NCBI GenBank assembly: GCA_016704345.1
Contig: JADJAH010000013.1
Span: 186,001 to 250,000, forward strand
Reading direction: 5' to 3'
Length of the DNA stretch: 64,000 nucleotides
From: Ignavibacteria bacterium
Lineage (GTDB): Bacteria > Bacteroidota > Ignavibacteria > Tepidaquicellales > Tepidaquicellaceae
Shown: piece after piece, positions 17,491-27,650 of the stretch
Layout of the letters: the number at the start of each line of letters is the position of its first letter
How positions within the stretch are numbered: position 1 is the stretch's first letter
The notes under the pieces: model-generated
Seen by the model: the letters and a program-made list of their open reading frames with translations, nothing else
Databases searched by the model: none
Told to the model about the DNA's origin: nothing
Made by a program: the position numbers and the translations under genes

Positions 17491-19830
17491 TTACGGCCTA
17501 ATCACACCAACACAACTGAAAGAATTATTATCAACTATCGACAGATCAAACGCATCTACTAAAAAGTCTCCGTTTAGATCTTCGGTAACTATGCCGGTTG
17601 TGAAATTGAATACCGAGTTGTCAACAAAGCCAAAGTCAGTAGCATCAATTACGCCGTCCTGATTTACGTCTCCTGAATAAACGCAATACTTGCCGGACCT
17701 AAATATGAGATTGTTACCGTATGCGCGTGTAGCAGAGTCAGTGAAATTGTATGCTGCTTGTCCAAAGTTAAATCTGACAGGCTGTGAACTCCAGGTTTCA
17801 ATTGAGTTCTTATGCTTTACAACAATGTAGAAATCAGTATTGTTGGTTGCATTGGAAAAATAGAAATTAGTGGAACCGGTATTGCCCAGCACAGATTTTA
17901 TAGAATCTATAACTTCATAAGGGGCATCTGTTTTTCTGAGAAGGACATTTAGCACGACTCCGGTGGTAGGTCCGGGAGGAAGATCAACATAGCCTTCAAT
18001 CTGAATTGTGAGATTCAGTTGCTTGGGCTGAGTATAAATTGTGTGAGCATCAATCTGCAATCCGGTCTTTGTAAAGAACCTGAACTCAAGACGGTTCTCA
18101 TATTCGTATCCTATCATGAATCCATAATCGCCGTTAAACCTTACAGAACTTTCCGGCAAAGGTGCTCCAAACGGGTAGATGCTTTTTCCGCCAAGACCGT
18201 TAACGAAATACGGAAGTCCGTCAACGATCAGTCTTTCGTAATTGTGTTCACGTCCCGAGATCACTGCGTTCGCTCCCCATTGCTTAAAAGGCCATCTCAT
18301 ACTTTCTGTTGAGCCGTGCGTTAAGCCGGAACTGTACGGCGGGTGATTGAAGTAAACTATATTCCAATTTTCCTTCGATTGTGAAAGTTTATTCTTCAGC
18401 CATTGAGCCTGTACGGAATTGCTGTCTGTCCCGTCCGGCTCGTTCGGATCGCTGTTGATCGAATAGAAATGAATGTTCCCCTTCGCAAAATCATAATACC
18501 TTTCATTGTCGGGCAATGTGAAGTAATTCAGATATGGTTGTGCACCGGTTGTCATCCAGTCAACTTCACCGAGTGACGGAAAGAATCTGTTGACAGTATC
18601 TCCGCTTCCATAATTGCCTGAATAAGGGAAAATGTAATCGCTGTAATATTGTCCTATGTTCTCATCAATTGTTGATGCCTCTCCTGATTCGTAATTGTTG
18701 TTGCCCGCAGTAATTATAAGCTCGGGGTTCCAGCTCTTCACATATCCTGAAACAGCTGATTCATTACTTCCGGCTTTGCCATAATCTCCGATAATCGCAA
18801 ACTTCATATCCGGCAAAGGACTGCTGCTTGGAGCAAACTTATATACTCTGTCGCCGACTGCGTATCCCAATGTAAAGTTGTTAAGAAAACGGAATCTGTT
18901 GATGAAATATCCCCAAGGAGCTTGAAACCAATTATCACCGCCGTTTGTGGTTTTGTATGTCGGGCCTGTCCAGCCGCCAACCCATCCTGTATTCTCATTT
19001 ATAAATCCAATTCCTTCTTCATCATAGTCGCGGAAAACTTTTTCTTCCCAGGTATTTCCACCGTCGGAAGTTTTCAAAACGTATGCAAGTCCGGAATGTC
19101 TTTCTATGCTGACGTAACCGGTCGTTCTTGAAATGAAGGAGATCTTCCAGCACCATTCTCCTGTGCGCTGAGATCGGTAAACTCTCTGCCAGGTTAAACC
19201 GCCGTCGTTTGTTATGAGCACAACTGCATTCCCATTCTGATAGCTCGTTGTGCTGTAACCACCGACAACAATTCCGGAATCTGGTGTCCAGAAGTGACAA
19301 TCAACAAGTGTTTTTACAAGCGATGTATCCATTTGCATGGATGTCCATGTAGCGCCTTTATTTGTGGTCTTGATGAAATGTGCCGGAGCGGAGTATCTCC
19401 CCACGGCAAATCCCACATCACTGTTGACAATAGAAATCCCGCAGATCCCGTAAGGTCTCGGCTCAGGAATACCAGTTTGAATCCAGTTCGTACCGCCATT
19501 AGTTGTTCTGAAAAGGGGAGAGTTAAATCTTAGAGTACCGAGGATCCCATTTTGTGAATCGAAAAATCCGAGGCATCTGTAATTTGCAAACGGAAAATCA
19601 TTTGATGTGTTGTTGAGCGTCCACGAATTTCCGCCGTTAATTGTCTTATAGATCTTGCCTGTATATTGCGCAATGTATCCGGTGTTTGCGTTTGTGAAAT
19701 ATATATCTTCAAATCTCTGTGAAGTGGCATCCGGTACCGGGGAATTGGGCAGGGCTTGCCAGTCAAAATCCTGCGCATGCAGGATTTGTATGCTGAACAA
19801 TATTGAGAAAAGTAGAACAAATAATGTCAT
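17491..19830 (-). CDS. Secreted YCF48-like propeller / degenerate phosphoesterase / dockerin-like protein
   Basis: A 779-residue protein with three parts after a signal peptide (LFVLLFSILFSIQILHAQ). Residues 25-335 form beta-propeller repeats of the YCF48/sortilin type (NTGYIAQYTGKIYKTINGG, KTTNGGDNWFQ). Residues 340-620 resemble purple-acid-phosphatase-like metallophosphoesterases, but key ligands look changed: GNNNY near 374 for GDNNY, GEVDW near 420 for GNHDW, VYFNH near 495 for VYFHH, and GREHNYER near 526 for GHxHNYER. The domain may therefore be catalytically dead. The last 65 residues hold two dockerin-type calcium loops (GDVNQDGVIDATDFG and DLNGDFLVDAFDLS). There is no T9SS sorting domain. 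It follows the 19851-21509 gene by 20 bp on the same strand and is probably co-transcribed with it. Ligand and role unknown. Confidence 0.8.
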   Translation of the reverse strand: MTLFVLLFSILFSIQILHAQDFDWQALPNSPVPDATSQRFEDIYFTNANTGYIAQYTGKIYKTINGGNSWTLNNTSNDFPFANYRCLGFFDSQNGILGTLRFNSPLFRTTNGGTNWIQTGIPEPRPYGICGISIVNSDVGFAVGRYSAPAHFIKTTNKGATWTSMQMDTSLVKTLVDCHFWTPDSGIVVGGYSTTSYQNGNAVVLITNDGGLTWQRVYRSQRTGEWCWKISFISRTTGYVSIERHSGLAYVLKTSDGGNTWEEKVFRDYDEEGIGFINENTGWVGGWTGPTYKTTNGGDNWFQAPWGYFINRFRFLNNFTLGYAVGDRVYKFAPSSSPLPDMKFAIIGDYGKAGSNESAVSGYVKSWNPELIITAGNNNYESGEASTIDENIGQYYSDYIFPYSGNYGSGDTVNRFFPSLGEVDWMTTGAQPYLNYFTLPDNERYYDFAKGNIHFYSINSDPNEPDGTDSNSVQAQWLKNKLSQSKENWNIVYFNHPPYSSGLTHGSTESMRWPFKQWGANAVISGREHNYERLIVDGLPYFVNGLGGKSIYPFGAPLPESSVRFNGDYGFMIGYEYENRLEFRFFTKTGLQIDAHTIYTQPKQLNLTIQIEGYVDLPPGPTTGVVLNVLLRKTDAPYEVIDSIKSVLGNTGSTNFYFSNATNNTDFYIVVKHKNSIETWSSQPVRFNFGQAAYNFTDSATRAYGNNLIFRSGKYCVYSGDVNQDGVIDATDFGFVDNSVFNFTTGIVTEDLNGDFLVDAFDLSIVDNNSFSCVGVIRP

Positions 19831-19850
19831 AGACCTCGGTCAGATTTCAG

Positions 19851-21509
19851 TTATTTCACTAACAACATCTTCTTTGACTTAGAAACAGCATGGCCAGTAA
19901 GAGAATTTGTAACAGTCATTTTGTAAAAATAAAGTCCACTGGGAATTTCCGACGATCCAAATGAGATAACATGGTGTCCTGCAGGTTGTTTTTCATTTAG
20001 CAGAGTAGAAACTCTTTCACCTGTTGTATTGAATATCTCAAAAGTGACATAAGAACTCACCGGCAGATCAAAGCCGATACTTGTTGAAGGATTGAACGGG
20101 TTGGGATAATTCTGCTGAAGATCAAAACCCGAAGCAATTTCATTGGAGCTTGTGTTGATGCCGACTGTTTGTGAATACTTAACGGTTATGTAATCTATTG
20201 AAGTCGCACCCTCATAACTGAAGCCGGAGACATAAACATTATTGGAAGCATCAACTGCAAGCGAATTTGCAATGTCACCGCCGTTTGCAGGGCCGTTGTA
20301 TTTCTCTGTCCAAATCAGATCGCCGCCCGTACTGTATTTCAGTGTTGTATAGTCTTCAAAGGTGTTAGCATCAGGACTGTATCCGGTAACATAAACATTT
20401 CCAGTCTTATCAGTCTTGACAGCCGTTGCTATGTCATAAGAATTTCCTGTACCGTTATATCGTCTGTCCCATTGAAGCACGCCGTCGGTATTGTACTTTA
20501 AAGTAAGATAATCTTCTTCGCTGCTTCCTCCAAAACTATATCCTGAAACGAATGCATTACCTGACTGGTCAACTGCAATTCCCGATGAAATGTCATAGCC
20601 GTTTGCAGGTCCGTTAAATGACTTTACCCAAAGCTGATTTCCGTTTGAACTGAGTTTGATCACGGCAAAATCTTCCTGGGAAATTGAATTGTGCGAATAA
20701 GCGCTTATATAAACATTCGAATTAAGATCAACTGCAATGCCTGTTGAAATATCATAACTGTTACCGTCACCGTTGAATCTTGAAACCCATTGCTCAACCC
20801 CGGCAGGATTGTATTTGACTATCGCAACATCTTCGAGAGTACTTGTTCCGTTACTGTAACCGGCAACATATATATTTCCCGAAAGATCAAGGGCAAGTGA
20901 AGTAGCAACATCTATATCGAAGTCAACCGGATTATTGTACTTGGAAATCCATAGCCGTGTGCCCGAAGAATTATACATGATAGTTGTAAAGTCTTCGCTT
21001 GATAATGCTCCCACACTGAATCCCGTTACAACAACATTTCCTGAACCGTCAACTCCGATGGCCGTTGCGCCGTCTATATCATTACCTTCTCCGTTGTATC
21101 TGTCATTCCAGAGTTCTGTTCCTTCTGAAGAATACTTGATCGTAACAATGTCGGCAAATGTGCCGTTGCCTTCGCTTTGTCCCGTAACAAAGACATTTCC
21201 TGAATTATCGAAAGCAATTGCCGTAGGTACATCATCACCATTTGCATTTGAATAATTGTATCTGGCAACCCACTGCTGTTGTCCATCCGAATTATATTTC
21301 AGGGTTGCAATGTCTTTGCCGGTGCCCGATGATTTGCTGAACCCGGTGACATAAACATTCCCTGAATTGTCAACTGCAATGGCTGATACCTGGTCAGTAT
21401 CGCTTGAAACTCCGTTGTATATAGAAGCCCATTGAGCCGTTACCTGTGCATCAGTGTCTGATACCAGCATAGCAATAATCACAAATGTTATGGAGATTAC
21501 GTTTTTCAT
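19851..21509 (-). CDS. SBBP-repeat beta-propeller protein with T9SS sorting domain
   Basis: After a signal peptide (ISITFVIIAMLVSDTDAQ) come about eight SBBP-type repeats of some 50 residues each, such as AIAVDNSGNVYVTGFS followed by TLKYNSDGQQQWVARYN; the pattern DxSGNVYVxGxS...xDxxTxKYxxxGxxxW recurs without gaps. These repeats form beta-propellers. The C-terminal 85 residues are a T9SS type A sorting domain (QNYPNPFNPSTSIGF ... GLYFYKMTV) ending in KSKKMLLVK. The protein is 552 residues and intact. It is expected to be displayed at or released from the cell surface; the binding partner is not evident. A promoter-like element lies upstream on the minus strand (21568-21597), and the degenerate phosphoesterase gene follows 20 bp downstream. 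Confidence 0.9.
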   Translation of the reverse strand: MKNVISITFVIIAMLVSDTDAQVTAQWASIYNGVSSDTDQVSAIAVDNSGNVYVTGFSKSSGTGKDIATLKYNSDGQQQWVARYNYSNANGDDVPTAIAFDNSGNVFVTGQSEGNGTFADIVTIKYSSEGTELWNDRYNGEGNDIDGATAIGVDGSGNVVVTGFSVGALSSEDFTTIMYNSSGTRLWISKYNNPVDFDIDVATSLALDLSGNIYVAGYSNGTSTLEDVAIVKYNPAGVEQWVSRFNGDGNSYDISTGIAVDLNSNVYISAYSHNSISQEDFAVIKLSSNGNQLWVKSFNGPANGYDISSGIAVDQSGNAFVSGYSFGGSSEEDYLTLKYNTDGVLQWDRRYNGTGNSYDIATAVKTDKTGNVYVTGYSPDANTFEDYTTLKYSTGGDLIWTEKYNGPANGGDIANSLAVDASNNVYVSGFSYEGATSIDYITVKYSQTVGINTSSNEIASGFDLQQNYPNPFNPSTSIGFDLPVSSYVTFEIFNTTGERVSTLLNEKQPAGHHVISFGSSEIPSGLYFYKMTVTNSLTGHAVSKSKKMLLVK

Positions 21510-21567
21510 TGGGGGAAAATTAGAATGTTCTTTCCAAAGGAAGGAATCAAAATTTAAAGTTGAAATT

Positions 21568-21597
21568 GAAACTTAATCGGGGTAAATTGATATACAA
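21568..21597 (-). promoter_or_regulatory. Possible Bacteroidetes-type promoter of the 21509-17491 unit
   Basis: On the minus strand TTG (21597-21595) and TAAGTTTC (21575-21568) are 19 bp apart. This is one mismatch from TTTG-N19-TAnnTTTG and about 60 bp upstream of the start codon at 21509. Confidence 0.35.
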
Positions 21598-21635
21598 TAT
21601 ATGTATCCGGAAGTTCAATAAAAAACAAATTTTTT

Positions 21636-23172
21636 GTGCAAGGGTGCGTTTGCTCAAAAGTTATTTGCCGGATAAAGAGAAGCAATTATGAACATAAGAG
21701 TAACCATCAACTTACCCCGAGCTTGGAGAATTACTTCATACGAATAGCCGAAAAGCTTTTCATCATTTACTTCCTCGGATACTTTGCATTTGACCTGCTT
21801 TTGTTCCTCATTTTTTTGATCACATTCAGGAAAGAATCAAATCCCTATTCCGGCAAGTCATTACCGAAGACCAGCATAATAGTCCCTGCGTACAACGAAG
21901 AAGTCTCAATCGTAAATTGCGTCAGAATGCTTTGTGCTCTTGATTACGATGACTTTGAAATAATTGTCGTCAACGACGGGTCTGCCGATAACACTTCCGG
22001 AGAACTTGTCAGAGAGTTTGAATTTATTACGAGAGAAATTGCAGTCGGCAATCATCTCGCAACAATGGAAATGGTCTCGGCCTTCTCAACCGGCGACGGG
22101 AAGTTGATATTGCTAAACAAGAAGAACGGCGGTAAGGCAGATTCAATTAATGCCGGCATCAATTATTCAACAGGAGAATTTATCTGTACAATTGATGCGG
22201 ATTCTATTCTTGACAGAGATTCATTAAAGAGAGTTGTAATAGAACTTGCAGAAGACAAGCGTGTATTTGTTGCAGGCGGGCAGATCGCAGTCTCAAATGA
22301 TACAGAAATTGTTGACGGACGGGTTGTGAACTCAAGAATGCCGACGAATGTGCTGGTGCTTTGGCAAATTACGGAATACATAAAATCCTTTCTTGTATCA
22401 AGATTAGGCCTAAGCAAGCTAAACTCAATTCTCATAATGTCAGGCGCTTTCTCTGTATTCAGAAAGAGTGATCTGATTAATGCCGGGGGATTCTTGACTT
22501 CGAAGAGTAACAGCAATTATATCAGGTCAATTTTTAAGACTTCCAAGTCAACTGTATGTGAAGACATGGAAATCATTGTAAGACTCTGGAGATATTATCA
22601 TGAGAATAATCTCAAAGGTCAGAGCAGTCTATCTCTCAAAGCCGCTTTGCTGGACGGAAGTACCGGACAATGCAAAAAATTTATTTAAGCAAAGGGCAAG
22701 ATGGCACCTTGGATTGGCAGAGTCAATCACCATGCATAAATCAATGATGTTCGATCCCCGGTATAAAGCAACCGGATTGCTTGCTTTGCCATTCTATTTG
22801 TTTTTTGAATTGCTGTCTCCCATTGTGAAGATCGTATCTCTGATATTCATTGCTTATGTTTCAGTTCAGGGTTTGATAAATACAAGGTGGGTGTTGCTTA
22901 TGGGAATTCTGATTACTCTGACTGCCGCGTTGATTATGAGCGTTGTAACAGTGTTCATAGAGAACTGGAGCGAGAAGCAGAGCGCTGAAAACAGAAGCGC
23001 CTTGAGATACAAATCCTTTGCTGACTGGCTTCGACTGATCTTCTTCAGCATTATTGCGGATTTCAGTTATGCGTTTTTCAGAATTGCCGCACAGTTAAAA
23101 GGGTTGATAGATTTCTCGCTAAGGAAAAGCGAATGGAACAAGTTTGAAAGAAAGGGTCTGAAAAACAGTTGA
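21636..23172 (+). CDS. Processive membrane glycosyltransferase (GT2, polysaccharide synthase), frameshifted
   Basis: The first frame (21636-22688) has two N-terminal membrane helices (FIIYFLGYFAFDLLLFLIFL) and a GT2 domain: SIIVPAYNEE, VVNDGSADNTS, the metal-binding IDADSI, and CEDMEIIVRLW. The second frame (22600-23172) supplies the QRARW acceptor/processivity motif and three or four C-terminal membrane segments. One extra base near 22617 (ctcaaaGgtc) separates them; corrected length is about 511 residues. This architecture is that of hyaluronan, cellulose or poly-GlcNAc (PgaC/IcaA) synthases, which polymerise and export glycan across the inner membrane. The start is uncertain: GTG at 21636 or TTG at 21723; an ATG at 21688 is out of frame. 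It heads a cluster with an outer-membrane barrel, a hydrolase-like protein and deacetylases. Confidence 0.85.
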
Positions 23173-23311
23173 TAGCAAATTTGCAGATTCAAAAACAAGT
23201 GTGTAATTAACTTAAATTCCGCGTTAATCTTTTGTGTGTTTGTGGTTGTCGAATTAATAGCGACTTTAATAATTTAAAATTGATTTTGAGAGATTTGGGG
23301 TTTGTTTCTTA

Positions 23312-24309
23312 ATGATGAATTTTATCAGACAATTAATCTTTTCAATATTCTTTTTTGTCATAATTACAGGGACGATCTTTGCTCAGACCTTGTCATTAAA
23401 GAATTTTGAAAGCGGGAATCACATGAAAGGAATTGGAGAAAGCTTCTTTGATAATACCAATGTTTCATACAAAGCCGGATATCTGGAAGAAACCGAAGAG
23501 CTTTACAGCAACAGCAGCATTTATCAGAAGATAAGCGCGGGAAAGAGTTTCTCGTATTTGTTCAGGCTTGATGTCCTAAATCAAATAGAATATTCCAGAC
23601 GTGTGCAGGTTGACCTGCCGGACAGGGAAAGATGGTTTGACAACACGAAGCTTGTTGCAAGCTTTGACCCGAATGATTACAATCAAATTGAAGCTTTTGG
23701 CTCAGCAAGCATCAGCGATACAACAATTACTTCTTACGGCGGCAAGTACAGGGGAAATGTTGAGTTCGGAGAATTCATTTTGGAGAATACGTTGGAAGGC
23801 GGCTACGATTATTTCTATTACTGGAATATGGTGGGACAAGATTACTTCAGCGAAACTGTTGATCTCTCGTATTGGGAAATGAGTCTCGGTCTATCATACT
23901 TTTACGGTAACGTAAGGAACAATTATATTGAAGGTTACGATATAAAGGGGAGAAACCCCAATGAAATGTTCAACGCCGGGTTGAGCATGGATGTGCTTCA
24001 CAATCCACGAATCAATGTCGGGGTTTATTATCAAATGAGAAATTATGAACATTACTCTCCGTTATATTATTCACCTCAGGAAAGAAGAATTTACGGAACC
24101 GGGCTTTTCTTTTTGAAACTTATGGAAGATTCTATACTTACCTTGGAGCAGGCGCCAAGCTTGATAATAACCAAACTTTTGTCTGGAGCGCTGATGCAGA
24201 AGTTGGATATGAGTACAACGGATTCTCGGCATCAGTTGGCGCAGGAAAATATGATGACCCCTTCTACTCAAATGTAAACGTGTTCCTGAATCTAACCAAA
24301 AAATTCTGA
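23312..24309 (+). CDS. Outer-membrane beta-barrel protein of the exopolysaccharide cluster (frameshifted end)
   Basis: A signal peptide (LIFSIFFFVIITGTIFAQ) is followed by alternating aromatic/polar beta-strands (FSYLFRLDVLNQIEYSRRVQ, YDYFYYWNMVGQDYFSETVD), typical of an outer-membrane barrel. The frame is broken by a missing T in the run 24110-24114. With the base restored, the C-terminus reads FFFETYGRFYTYLGAGAKLD and continues to FYSNVNVFLNLTKKF, ending in the terminal Phe expected for barrels. The stop is then at 24309 instead of 24277, corrected length 332 residues. The next ATG lies 7 bp downstream, so the genes are co-transcribed. By position it may be the outer-membrane export channel or a polymer-binding barrel for the cluster; I do not recognise the family. 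Confidence 0.75.
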
Positions 24310-24316
24310 AACAATA

Positions 24317-26638
24317 ATGAGCGAGTATAACAAAGAGGTCGTGGCTAATATTGGGACACCGTCTCAGCGATCATTCATGATTTCCAAACTGAAATATCTC
24401 GTAATATTTTCTTTCGCTGCTCTGCTTGGATTTACGGTTTACAAGATGATTAAATTTGAGGACTCCGTTCGCGAAACAAGAATTGTAAGGATAGGAAGTG
24501 TTGCCGAACAAAAGTTGCTTCCGGAAATTTCGTCAAGTGAAATCAGAAAGAGAGCCGAAGAATCCGAGCTTCGTTTCAAAACCGGGAACAAATATTTTTC
24601 AGTACAAGAGATTAAGATCAGAAACGGAGAGAATGTTGTTGAGTGGCATCCGCACTTTCTCAAGGGAGTGAACATGGGTGTTGCAATACCGGGTAATTAT
24701 CCCTCGGAGTTTTCGGCAACGTATGACATGTACTTCAACTGGTTCAGGCAGATAGCAGCAATGAATGCCAATACGGTCAGGATTTACACAGTGCTTCCGC
24801 CCGAGTTCTACGAAGCTTTTGCGCAATATAACATTGATAACAACAGCAAACCCCTTTATCTCATGCAGGGAGTATGGGCAGATGATGCTGACAGCGGAGA
24901 TTATTTTGACAAAGGATACAGTGAAAGATTCAGGAAAGAAATAAAGGATGTGATAGATGTTGTTCATGGCAATGCAGTAATAAAAGAAAGGCCGGGACAT
25001 GCAGCAGGCACGTATGCAAGAAATGTATCAAACTATGTAATTGGTATCTTGCTGGGAAGAGAGTGGGAACCGTCGACTGTCATTACGACAAATAATAAGA
25101 ACAAGAAGATCACTAAGTTTATCGGGGATTTCATTTCATTGCCTGAAGGAAATCCGATGGAAGCGTGGCTGGCAGAGATGATGGATTTTACTGTCAGATA
25201 CGAAACGCAAATTTACCGCACACAAAGGCCCGTATCTTTTGTCAACTGGCTTCCGCTTGATCCCATGTATCACAATTCAGAATTCATTGAAAGCAGGAAA
25301 GTCAGAGAATACGACAATGACATTGAAAGCATTGACTTCAGAAAATTTTACAGAACGCCTCTCTTCAAGGCAGGTATCTATTCGGCTTATCATGCTTATC
25401 CTTATTATCCGGATTATGTATATATGGATGAGAAGTACAAAGGCGGAATAAATCACAAAGGAGAAAAAGATAATTACTATGCTTATCTCGAAGACCTGAA
25501 GGATAACTGTCCGGGAATGCCTTTGGTTATTGCCGAATACGGTTTGCCTTCAAGCAGGGGAAACAGCCACTCTACACCGTTCGGGCTGGATCAGGGCGGA
25601 CACAGCGAGAAAGATCAGGCGGAACTAAACAGAACTTTGACGGAAGATATTTTTCATACCGGCTGCGGCGGAGCAATTTATTTTGAATGGATAGATGAGT
25701 GGTTCAAGTTCAATTGGCTGGTTATGGATTTTGAAGTGCCGGCGGAGAGAAGAAAACTCTGGCACAACATGGAAAACCCCGAACAGAACTTCGGAGTAAT
25801 TGCTGTTGAGCAGAGGACAAAAACAGTTGATGGAATTTCAGATGATTGGACAGAAAATGAAAAGATAAGTTCATCAGGAAGCAAGGCAGAGGTCTCAGCA
25901 TCTTCCGATGCGGAATATTTCTACATGAAACTTAAGTCCGATAAGTTGGATCCCACCAAAGAAAAGATCTTCATCGCAATAGATACTTATGACAAGAAGA
26001 AAGGAAGCCACAAGTTGCCGTACATTGACAAAGCGCTTGATAGAGGCTATGAGTTTCTTATTGGCATCCACTCCAAAGACAGTGCGGAAATACTCGTTGA
26101 TGAAAACTACTCAGTTTACTCTGACATTTACGCAGATTTTGTTCCTGTCTATGCATCAAAAGAAAATAACAACGGGAAATTTGTAAGGCAGATACTATTG
26201 TCAAACAGAGAGAGAGAATCTCTAACGGGAGAGAAAGTTTCCAGAAAAGTCTATGACAGAAGTTCACTGATTCACGGCAACAGTTCACAGGCTGAATACT
26301 CAAACTCAAACATGTTCATTGATGAACAGAGCGGCATCATTGAGATCAGGCTTCCATGGCATCTGCTAAATGTAACAGATCCGTCATCCGGACAGGTTCT
26401 CAATGATGTTGAAGGTACTCCAGATATTGAAAGCATAAAATCGGATGCATTCAACATATTAGTGTATTACGTAAATTCAACAGACAATTCAGCGGCATTC
26501 AATTCTTCAGGAGGCGATTATAAATTTTCGTTGAAGGGATGGGATAAGCCCGAATACAGAATGCGGGAAAAAGAAAGTTATCGGGAGTTCAAAGAACTTT
26601 TCGCCGGTCTGAAAGTGACAGAAGATCTAGAAAAATGA
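24317..26638 (+). CDS. Membrane-anchored glycoside-hydrolase-like TIM-barrel protein
   Basis: The 773-residue protein has one N-terminal membrane anchor (LKYLVIFSFAALLGFTVYKM, about residues 25-44), so the rest faces the periplasm. Residues 110-490 look like a clan-A TIM-barrel hydrolase: FLKGVNMGVAIPGNYPSEF, NWFRQIAAMNANTVRIYTVL, an SFVNWLPLDPMYH strand, and VIAEYGLPSS with the likely catalytic Glu, then GGAIYFEWIDEWFKFNW. Residues 510-760 form a beta-rich domain resembling CBM9/DOMON-like modules (DGISDDWTENEKISSS, IIEIRLPWHLLNVTDP). A substrate cannot be read off. The gene overlaps the start of the deacetylase gene (ATGA at 26635-26638). If one A in the run at 26631-26635 is surplus, the two would be a single protein of about 1110 residues. 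Confidence 0.75.
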   Translation: MSEYNKEVVANIGTPSQRSFMISKLKYLVIFSFAALLGFTVYKMIKFEDSVRETRIVRIGSVAEQKLLPEISSSEIRKRAEESELRFKTGNKYFSVQEIKIRNGENVVEWHPHFLKGVNMGVAIPGNYPSEFSATYDMYFNWFRQIAAMNANTVRIYTVLPPEFYEAFAQYNIDNNSKPLYLMQGVWADDADSGDYFDKGYSERFRKEIKDVIDVVHGNAVIKERPGHAAGTYARNVSNYVIGILLGREWEPSTVITTNNKNKKITKFIGDFISLPEGNPMEAWLAEMMDFTVRYETQIYRTQRPVSFVNWLPLDPMYHNSEFIESRKVREYDNDIESIDFRKFYRTPLFKAGIYSAYHAYPYYPDYVYMDEKYKGGINHKGEKDNYYAYLEDLKDNCPGMPLVIAEYGLPSSRGNSHSTPFGLDQGGHSEKDQAELNRTLTEDIFHTGCGGAIYFEWIDEWFKFNWLVMDFEVPAERRKLWHNMENPEQNFGVIAVEQRTKTVDGISDDWTENEKISSSGSKAEVSASSDAEYFYMKLKSDKLDPTKEKIFIAIDTYDKKKGSHKLPYIDKALDRGYEFLIGIHSKDSAEILVDENYSVYSDIYADFVPVYASKENNNGKFVRQILLSNRERESLTGEKVSRKVYDRSSLIHGNSSQAEYSNSNMFIDEQSGIIEIRLPWHLLNVTDPSSGQVLNDVEGTPDIESIKSDAFNILVYYVNSTDNSAAFNSSGGDYKFSLKGWDKPEYRMREKESYREFKELFAGLKVTEDLEK

Positions 26639-27650
26639 ATTCAGCGAAAACTCTTATAAGATTGCTGAATGGTATCAGAACAAAGACGGCGCTATCACCA
26701 TTTCTTATGATGATGGAACTTTGACTCAACTTTCTTACGGTATTCCGGTGCTTGACAAGTACAAATTGAAAGCAACATTTGCTCTGATCTCCGAATGGAC
26801 AAAAGAGAATATGAGTTCATCCGCCGAGAAGGGGAGTTTTACTGTAGAAAAGATCGGCTGGAATCAGGCGAGAGTCCTCAGAGATGAAGGACACGAAATT
26901 GCCTCTCACGGTTTCATGCATGTTAAAATGGATACCATGTCAGTGTCAATGGCGACCTATCACATAGAAGAATCGAAAAGGGTTTTGGAAGAAAACCTTG
27001 GGTCAAAGATTTTCACATTTGTATTTCCATATTCGGCAACAAGGGATGAGCTGTTCAATGCTGCGTCAAATGCCGGATATCTTTTTGCAAGAACCGGTGA
27101 GGAAACCATAAACGAGAAGGGGAGTCTGAATCTTCACAAGCTCGCTACAATAGCAGTCTACAATGAATATACACCTTCTTTGTATGAGCTGTATTCAAAA
27201 TTCATGTCTTCAAATGGAAAGTGGCTTATATTAAATTATCACAATATATTTACGAATGATTCGAAGGAAATGAATGTCTTGCGAAGCCATAATGTGTATT
27301 CCACTTACTCCGTTACACCTGAAATGTTTGACAAGCAGATAAGACTTGTAAGAAATTCCGGTAGATGGATAGCTCCGATAAATGTTGTTGGAAGATACAT
27401 TATGCAAAATGAATCAACAACACTTCAATTGTCAGAGCATGACAATAAAGTATTGATCAAGGCTGTATGCAATATTGAAGACAGGGATTTTCTTGTTCCG
27501 ATGACACTGATAGTTGAAACATCATCAAATTTTGTAAAAGTAGAAGGAAGTGTTAACGACGGAATTTATAATCCTGTTAATGGCAGGATTTTGATAGACA
27601 TAATGCCGAATAAAGAATTAGTAATTGAAGAGCTTAAAGCTTTGAAATGA
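26635..27650 (+). CDS. Polysaccharide deacetylase (NodB/CE4 family), 5' end frameshifted
   Basis: The NodB domain starts with ITISYDDGTLTQL at 26697, so the start must lie upstream of the TTG at 26721. The ATG at 26635 overlaps the preceding stop (ATGA) but is in another frame, so one indel near 26631-26645 is required. CE4 motif 1 is SYDDG (catalytic Asp and metal Asp), motif 2 is HEIASHGFMH (metal-binding His pair), and motif 3 lies near FVFPYSATRDELF. The C-terminal 70 residues are a beta-domain (TTLQLSEHDNKVLIKAV). Such enzymes remove N-acetyl groups from GlcNAc polymers. Cluster context suggests it acts in the periplasm on the polymer made by the GT2 synthase. It overlaps the next gene by 4 bp. 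Confidence 0.82.
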
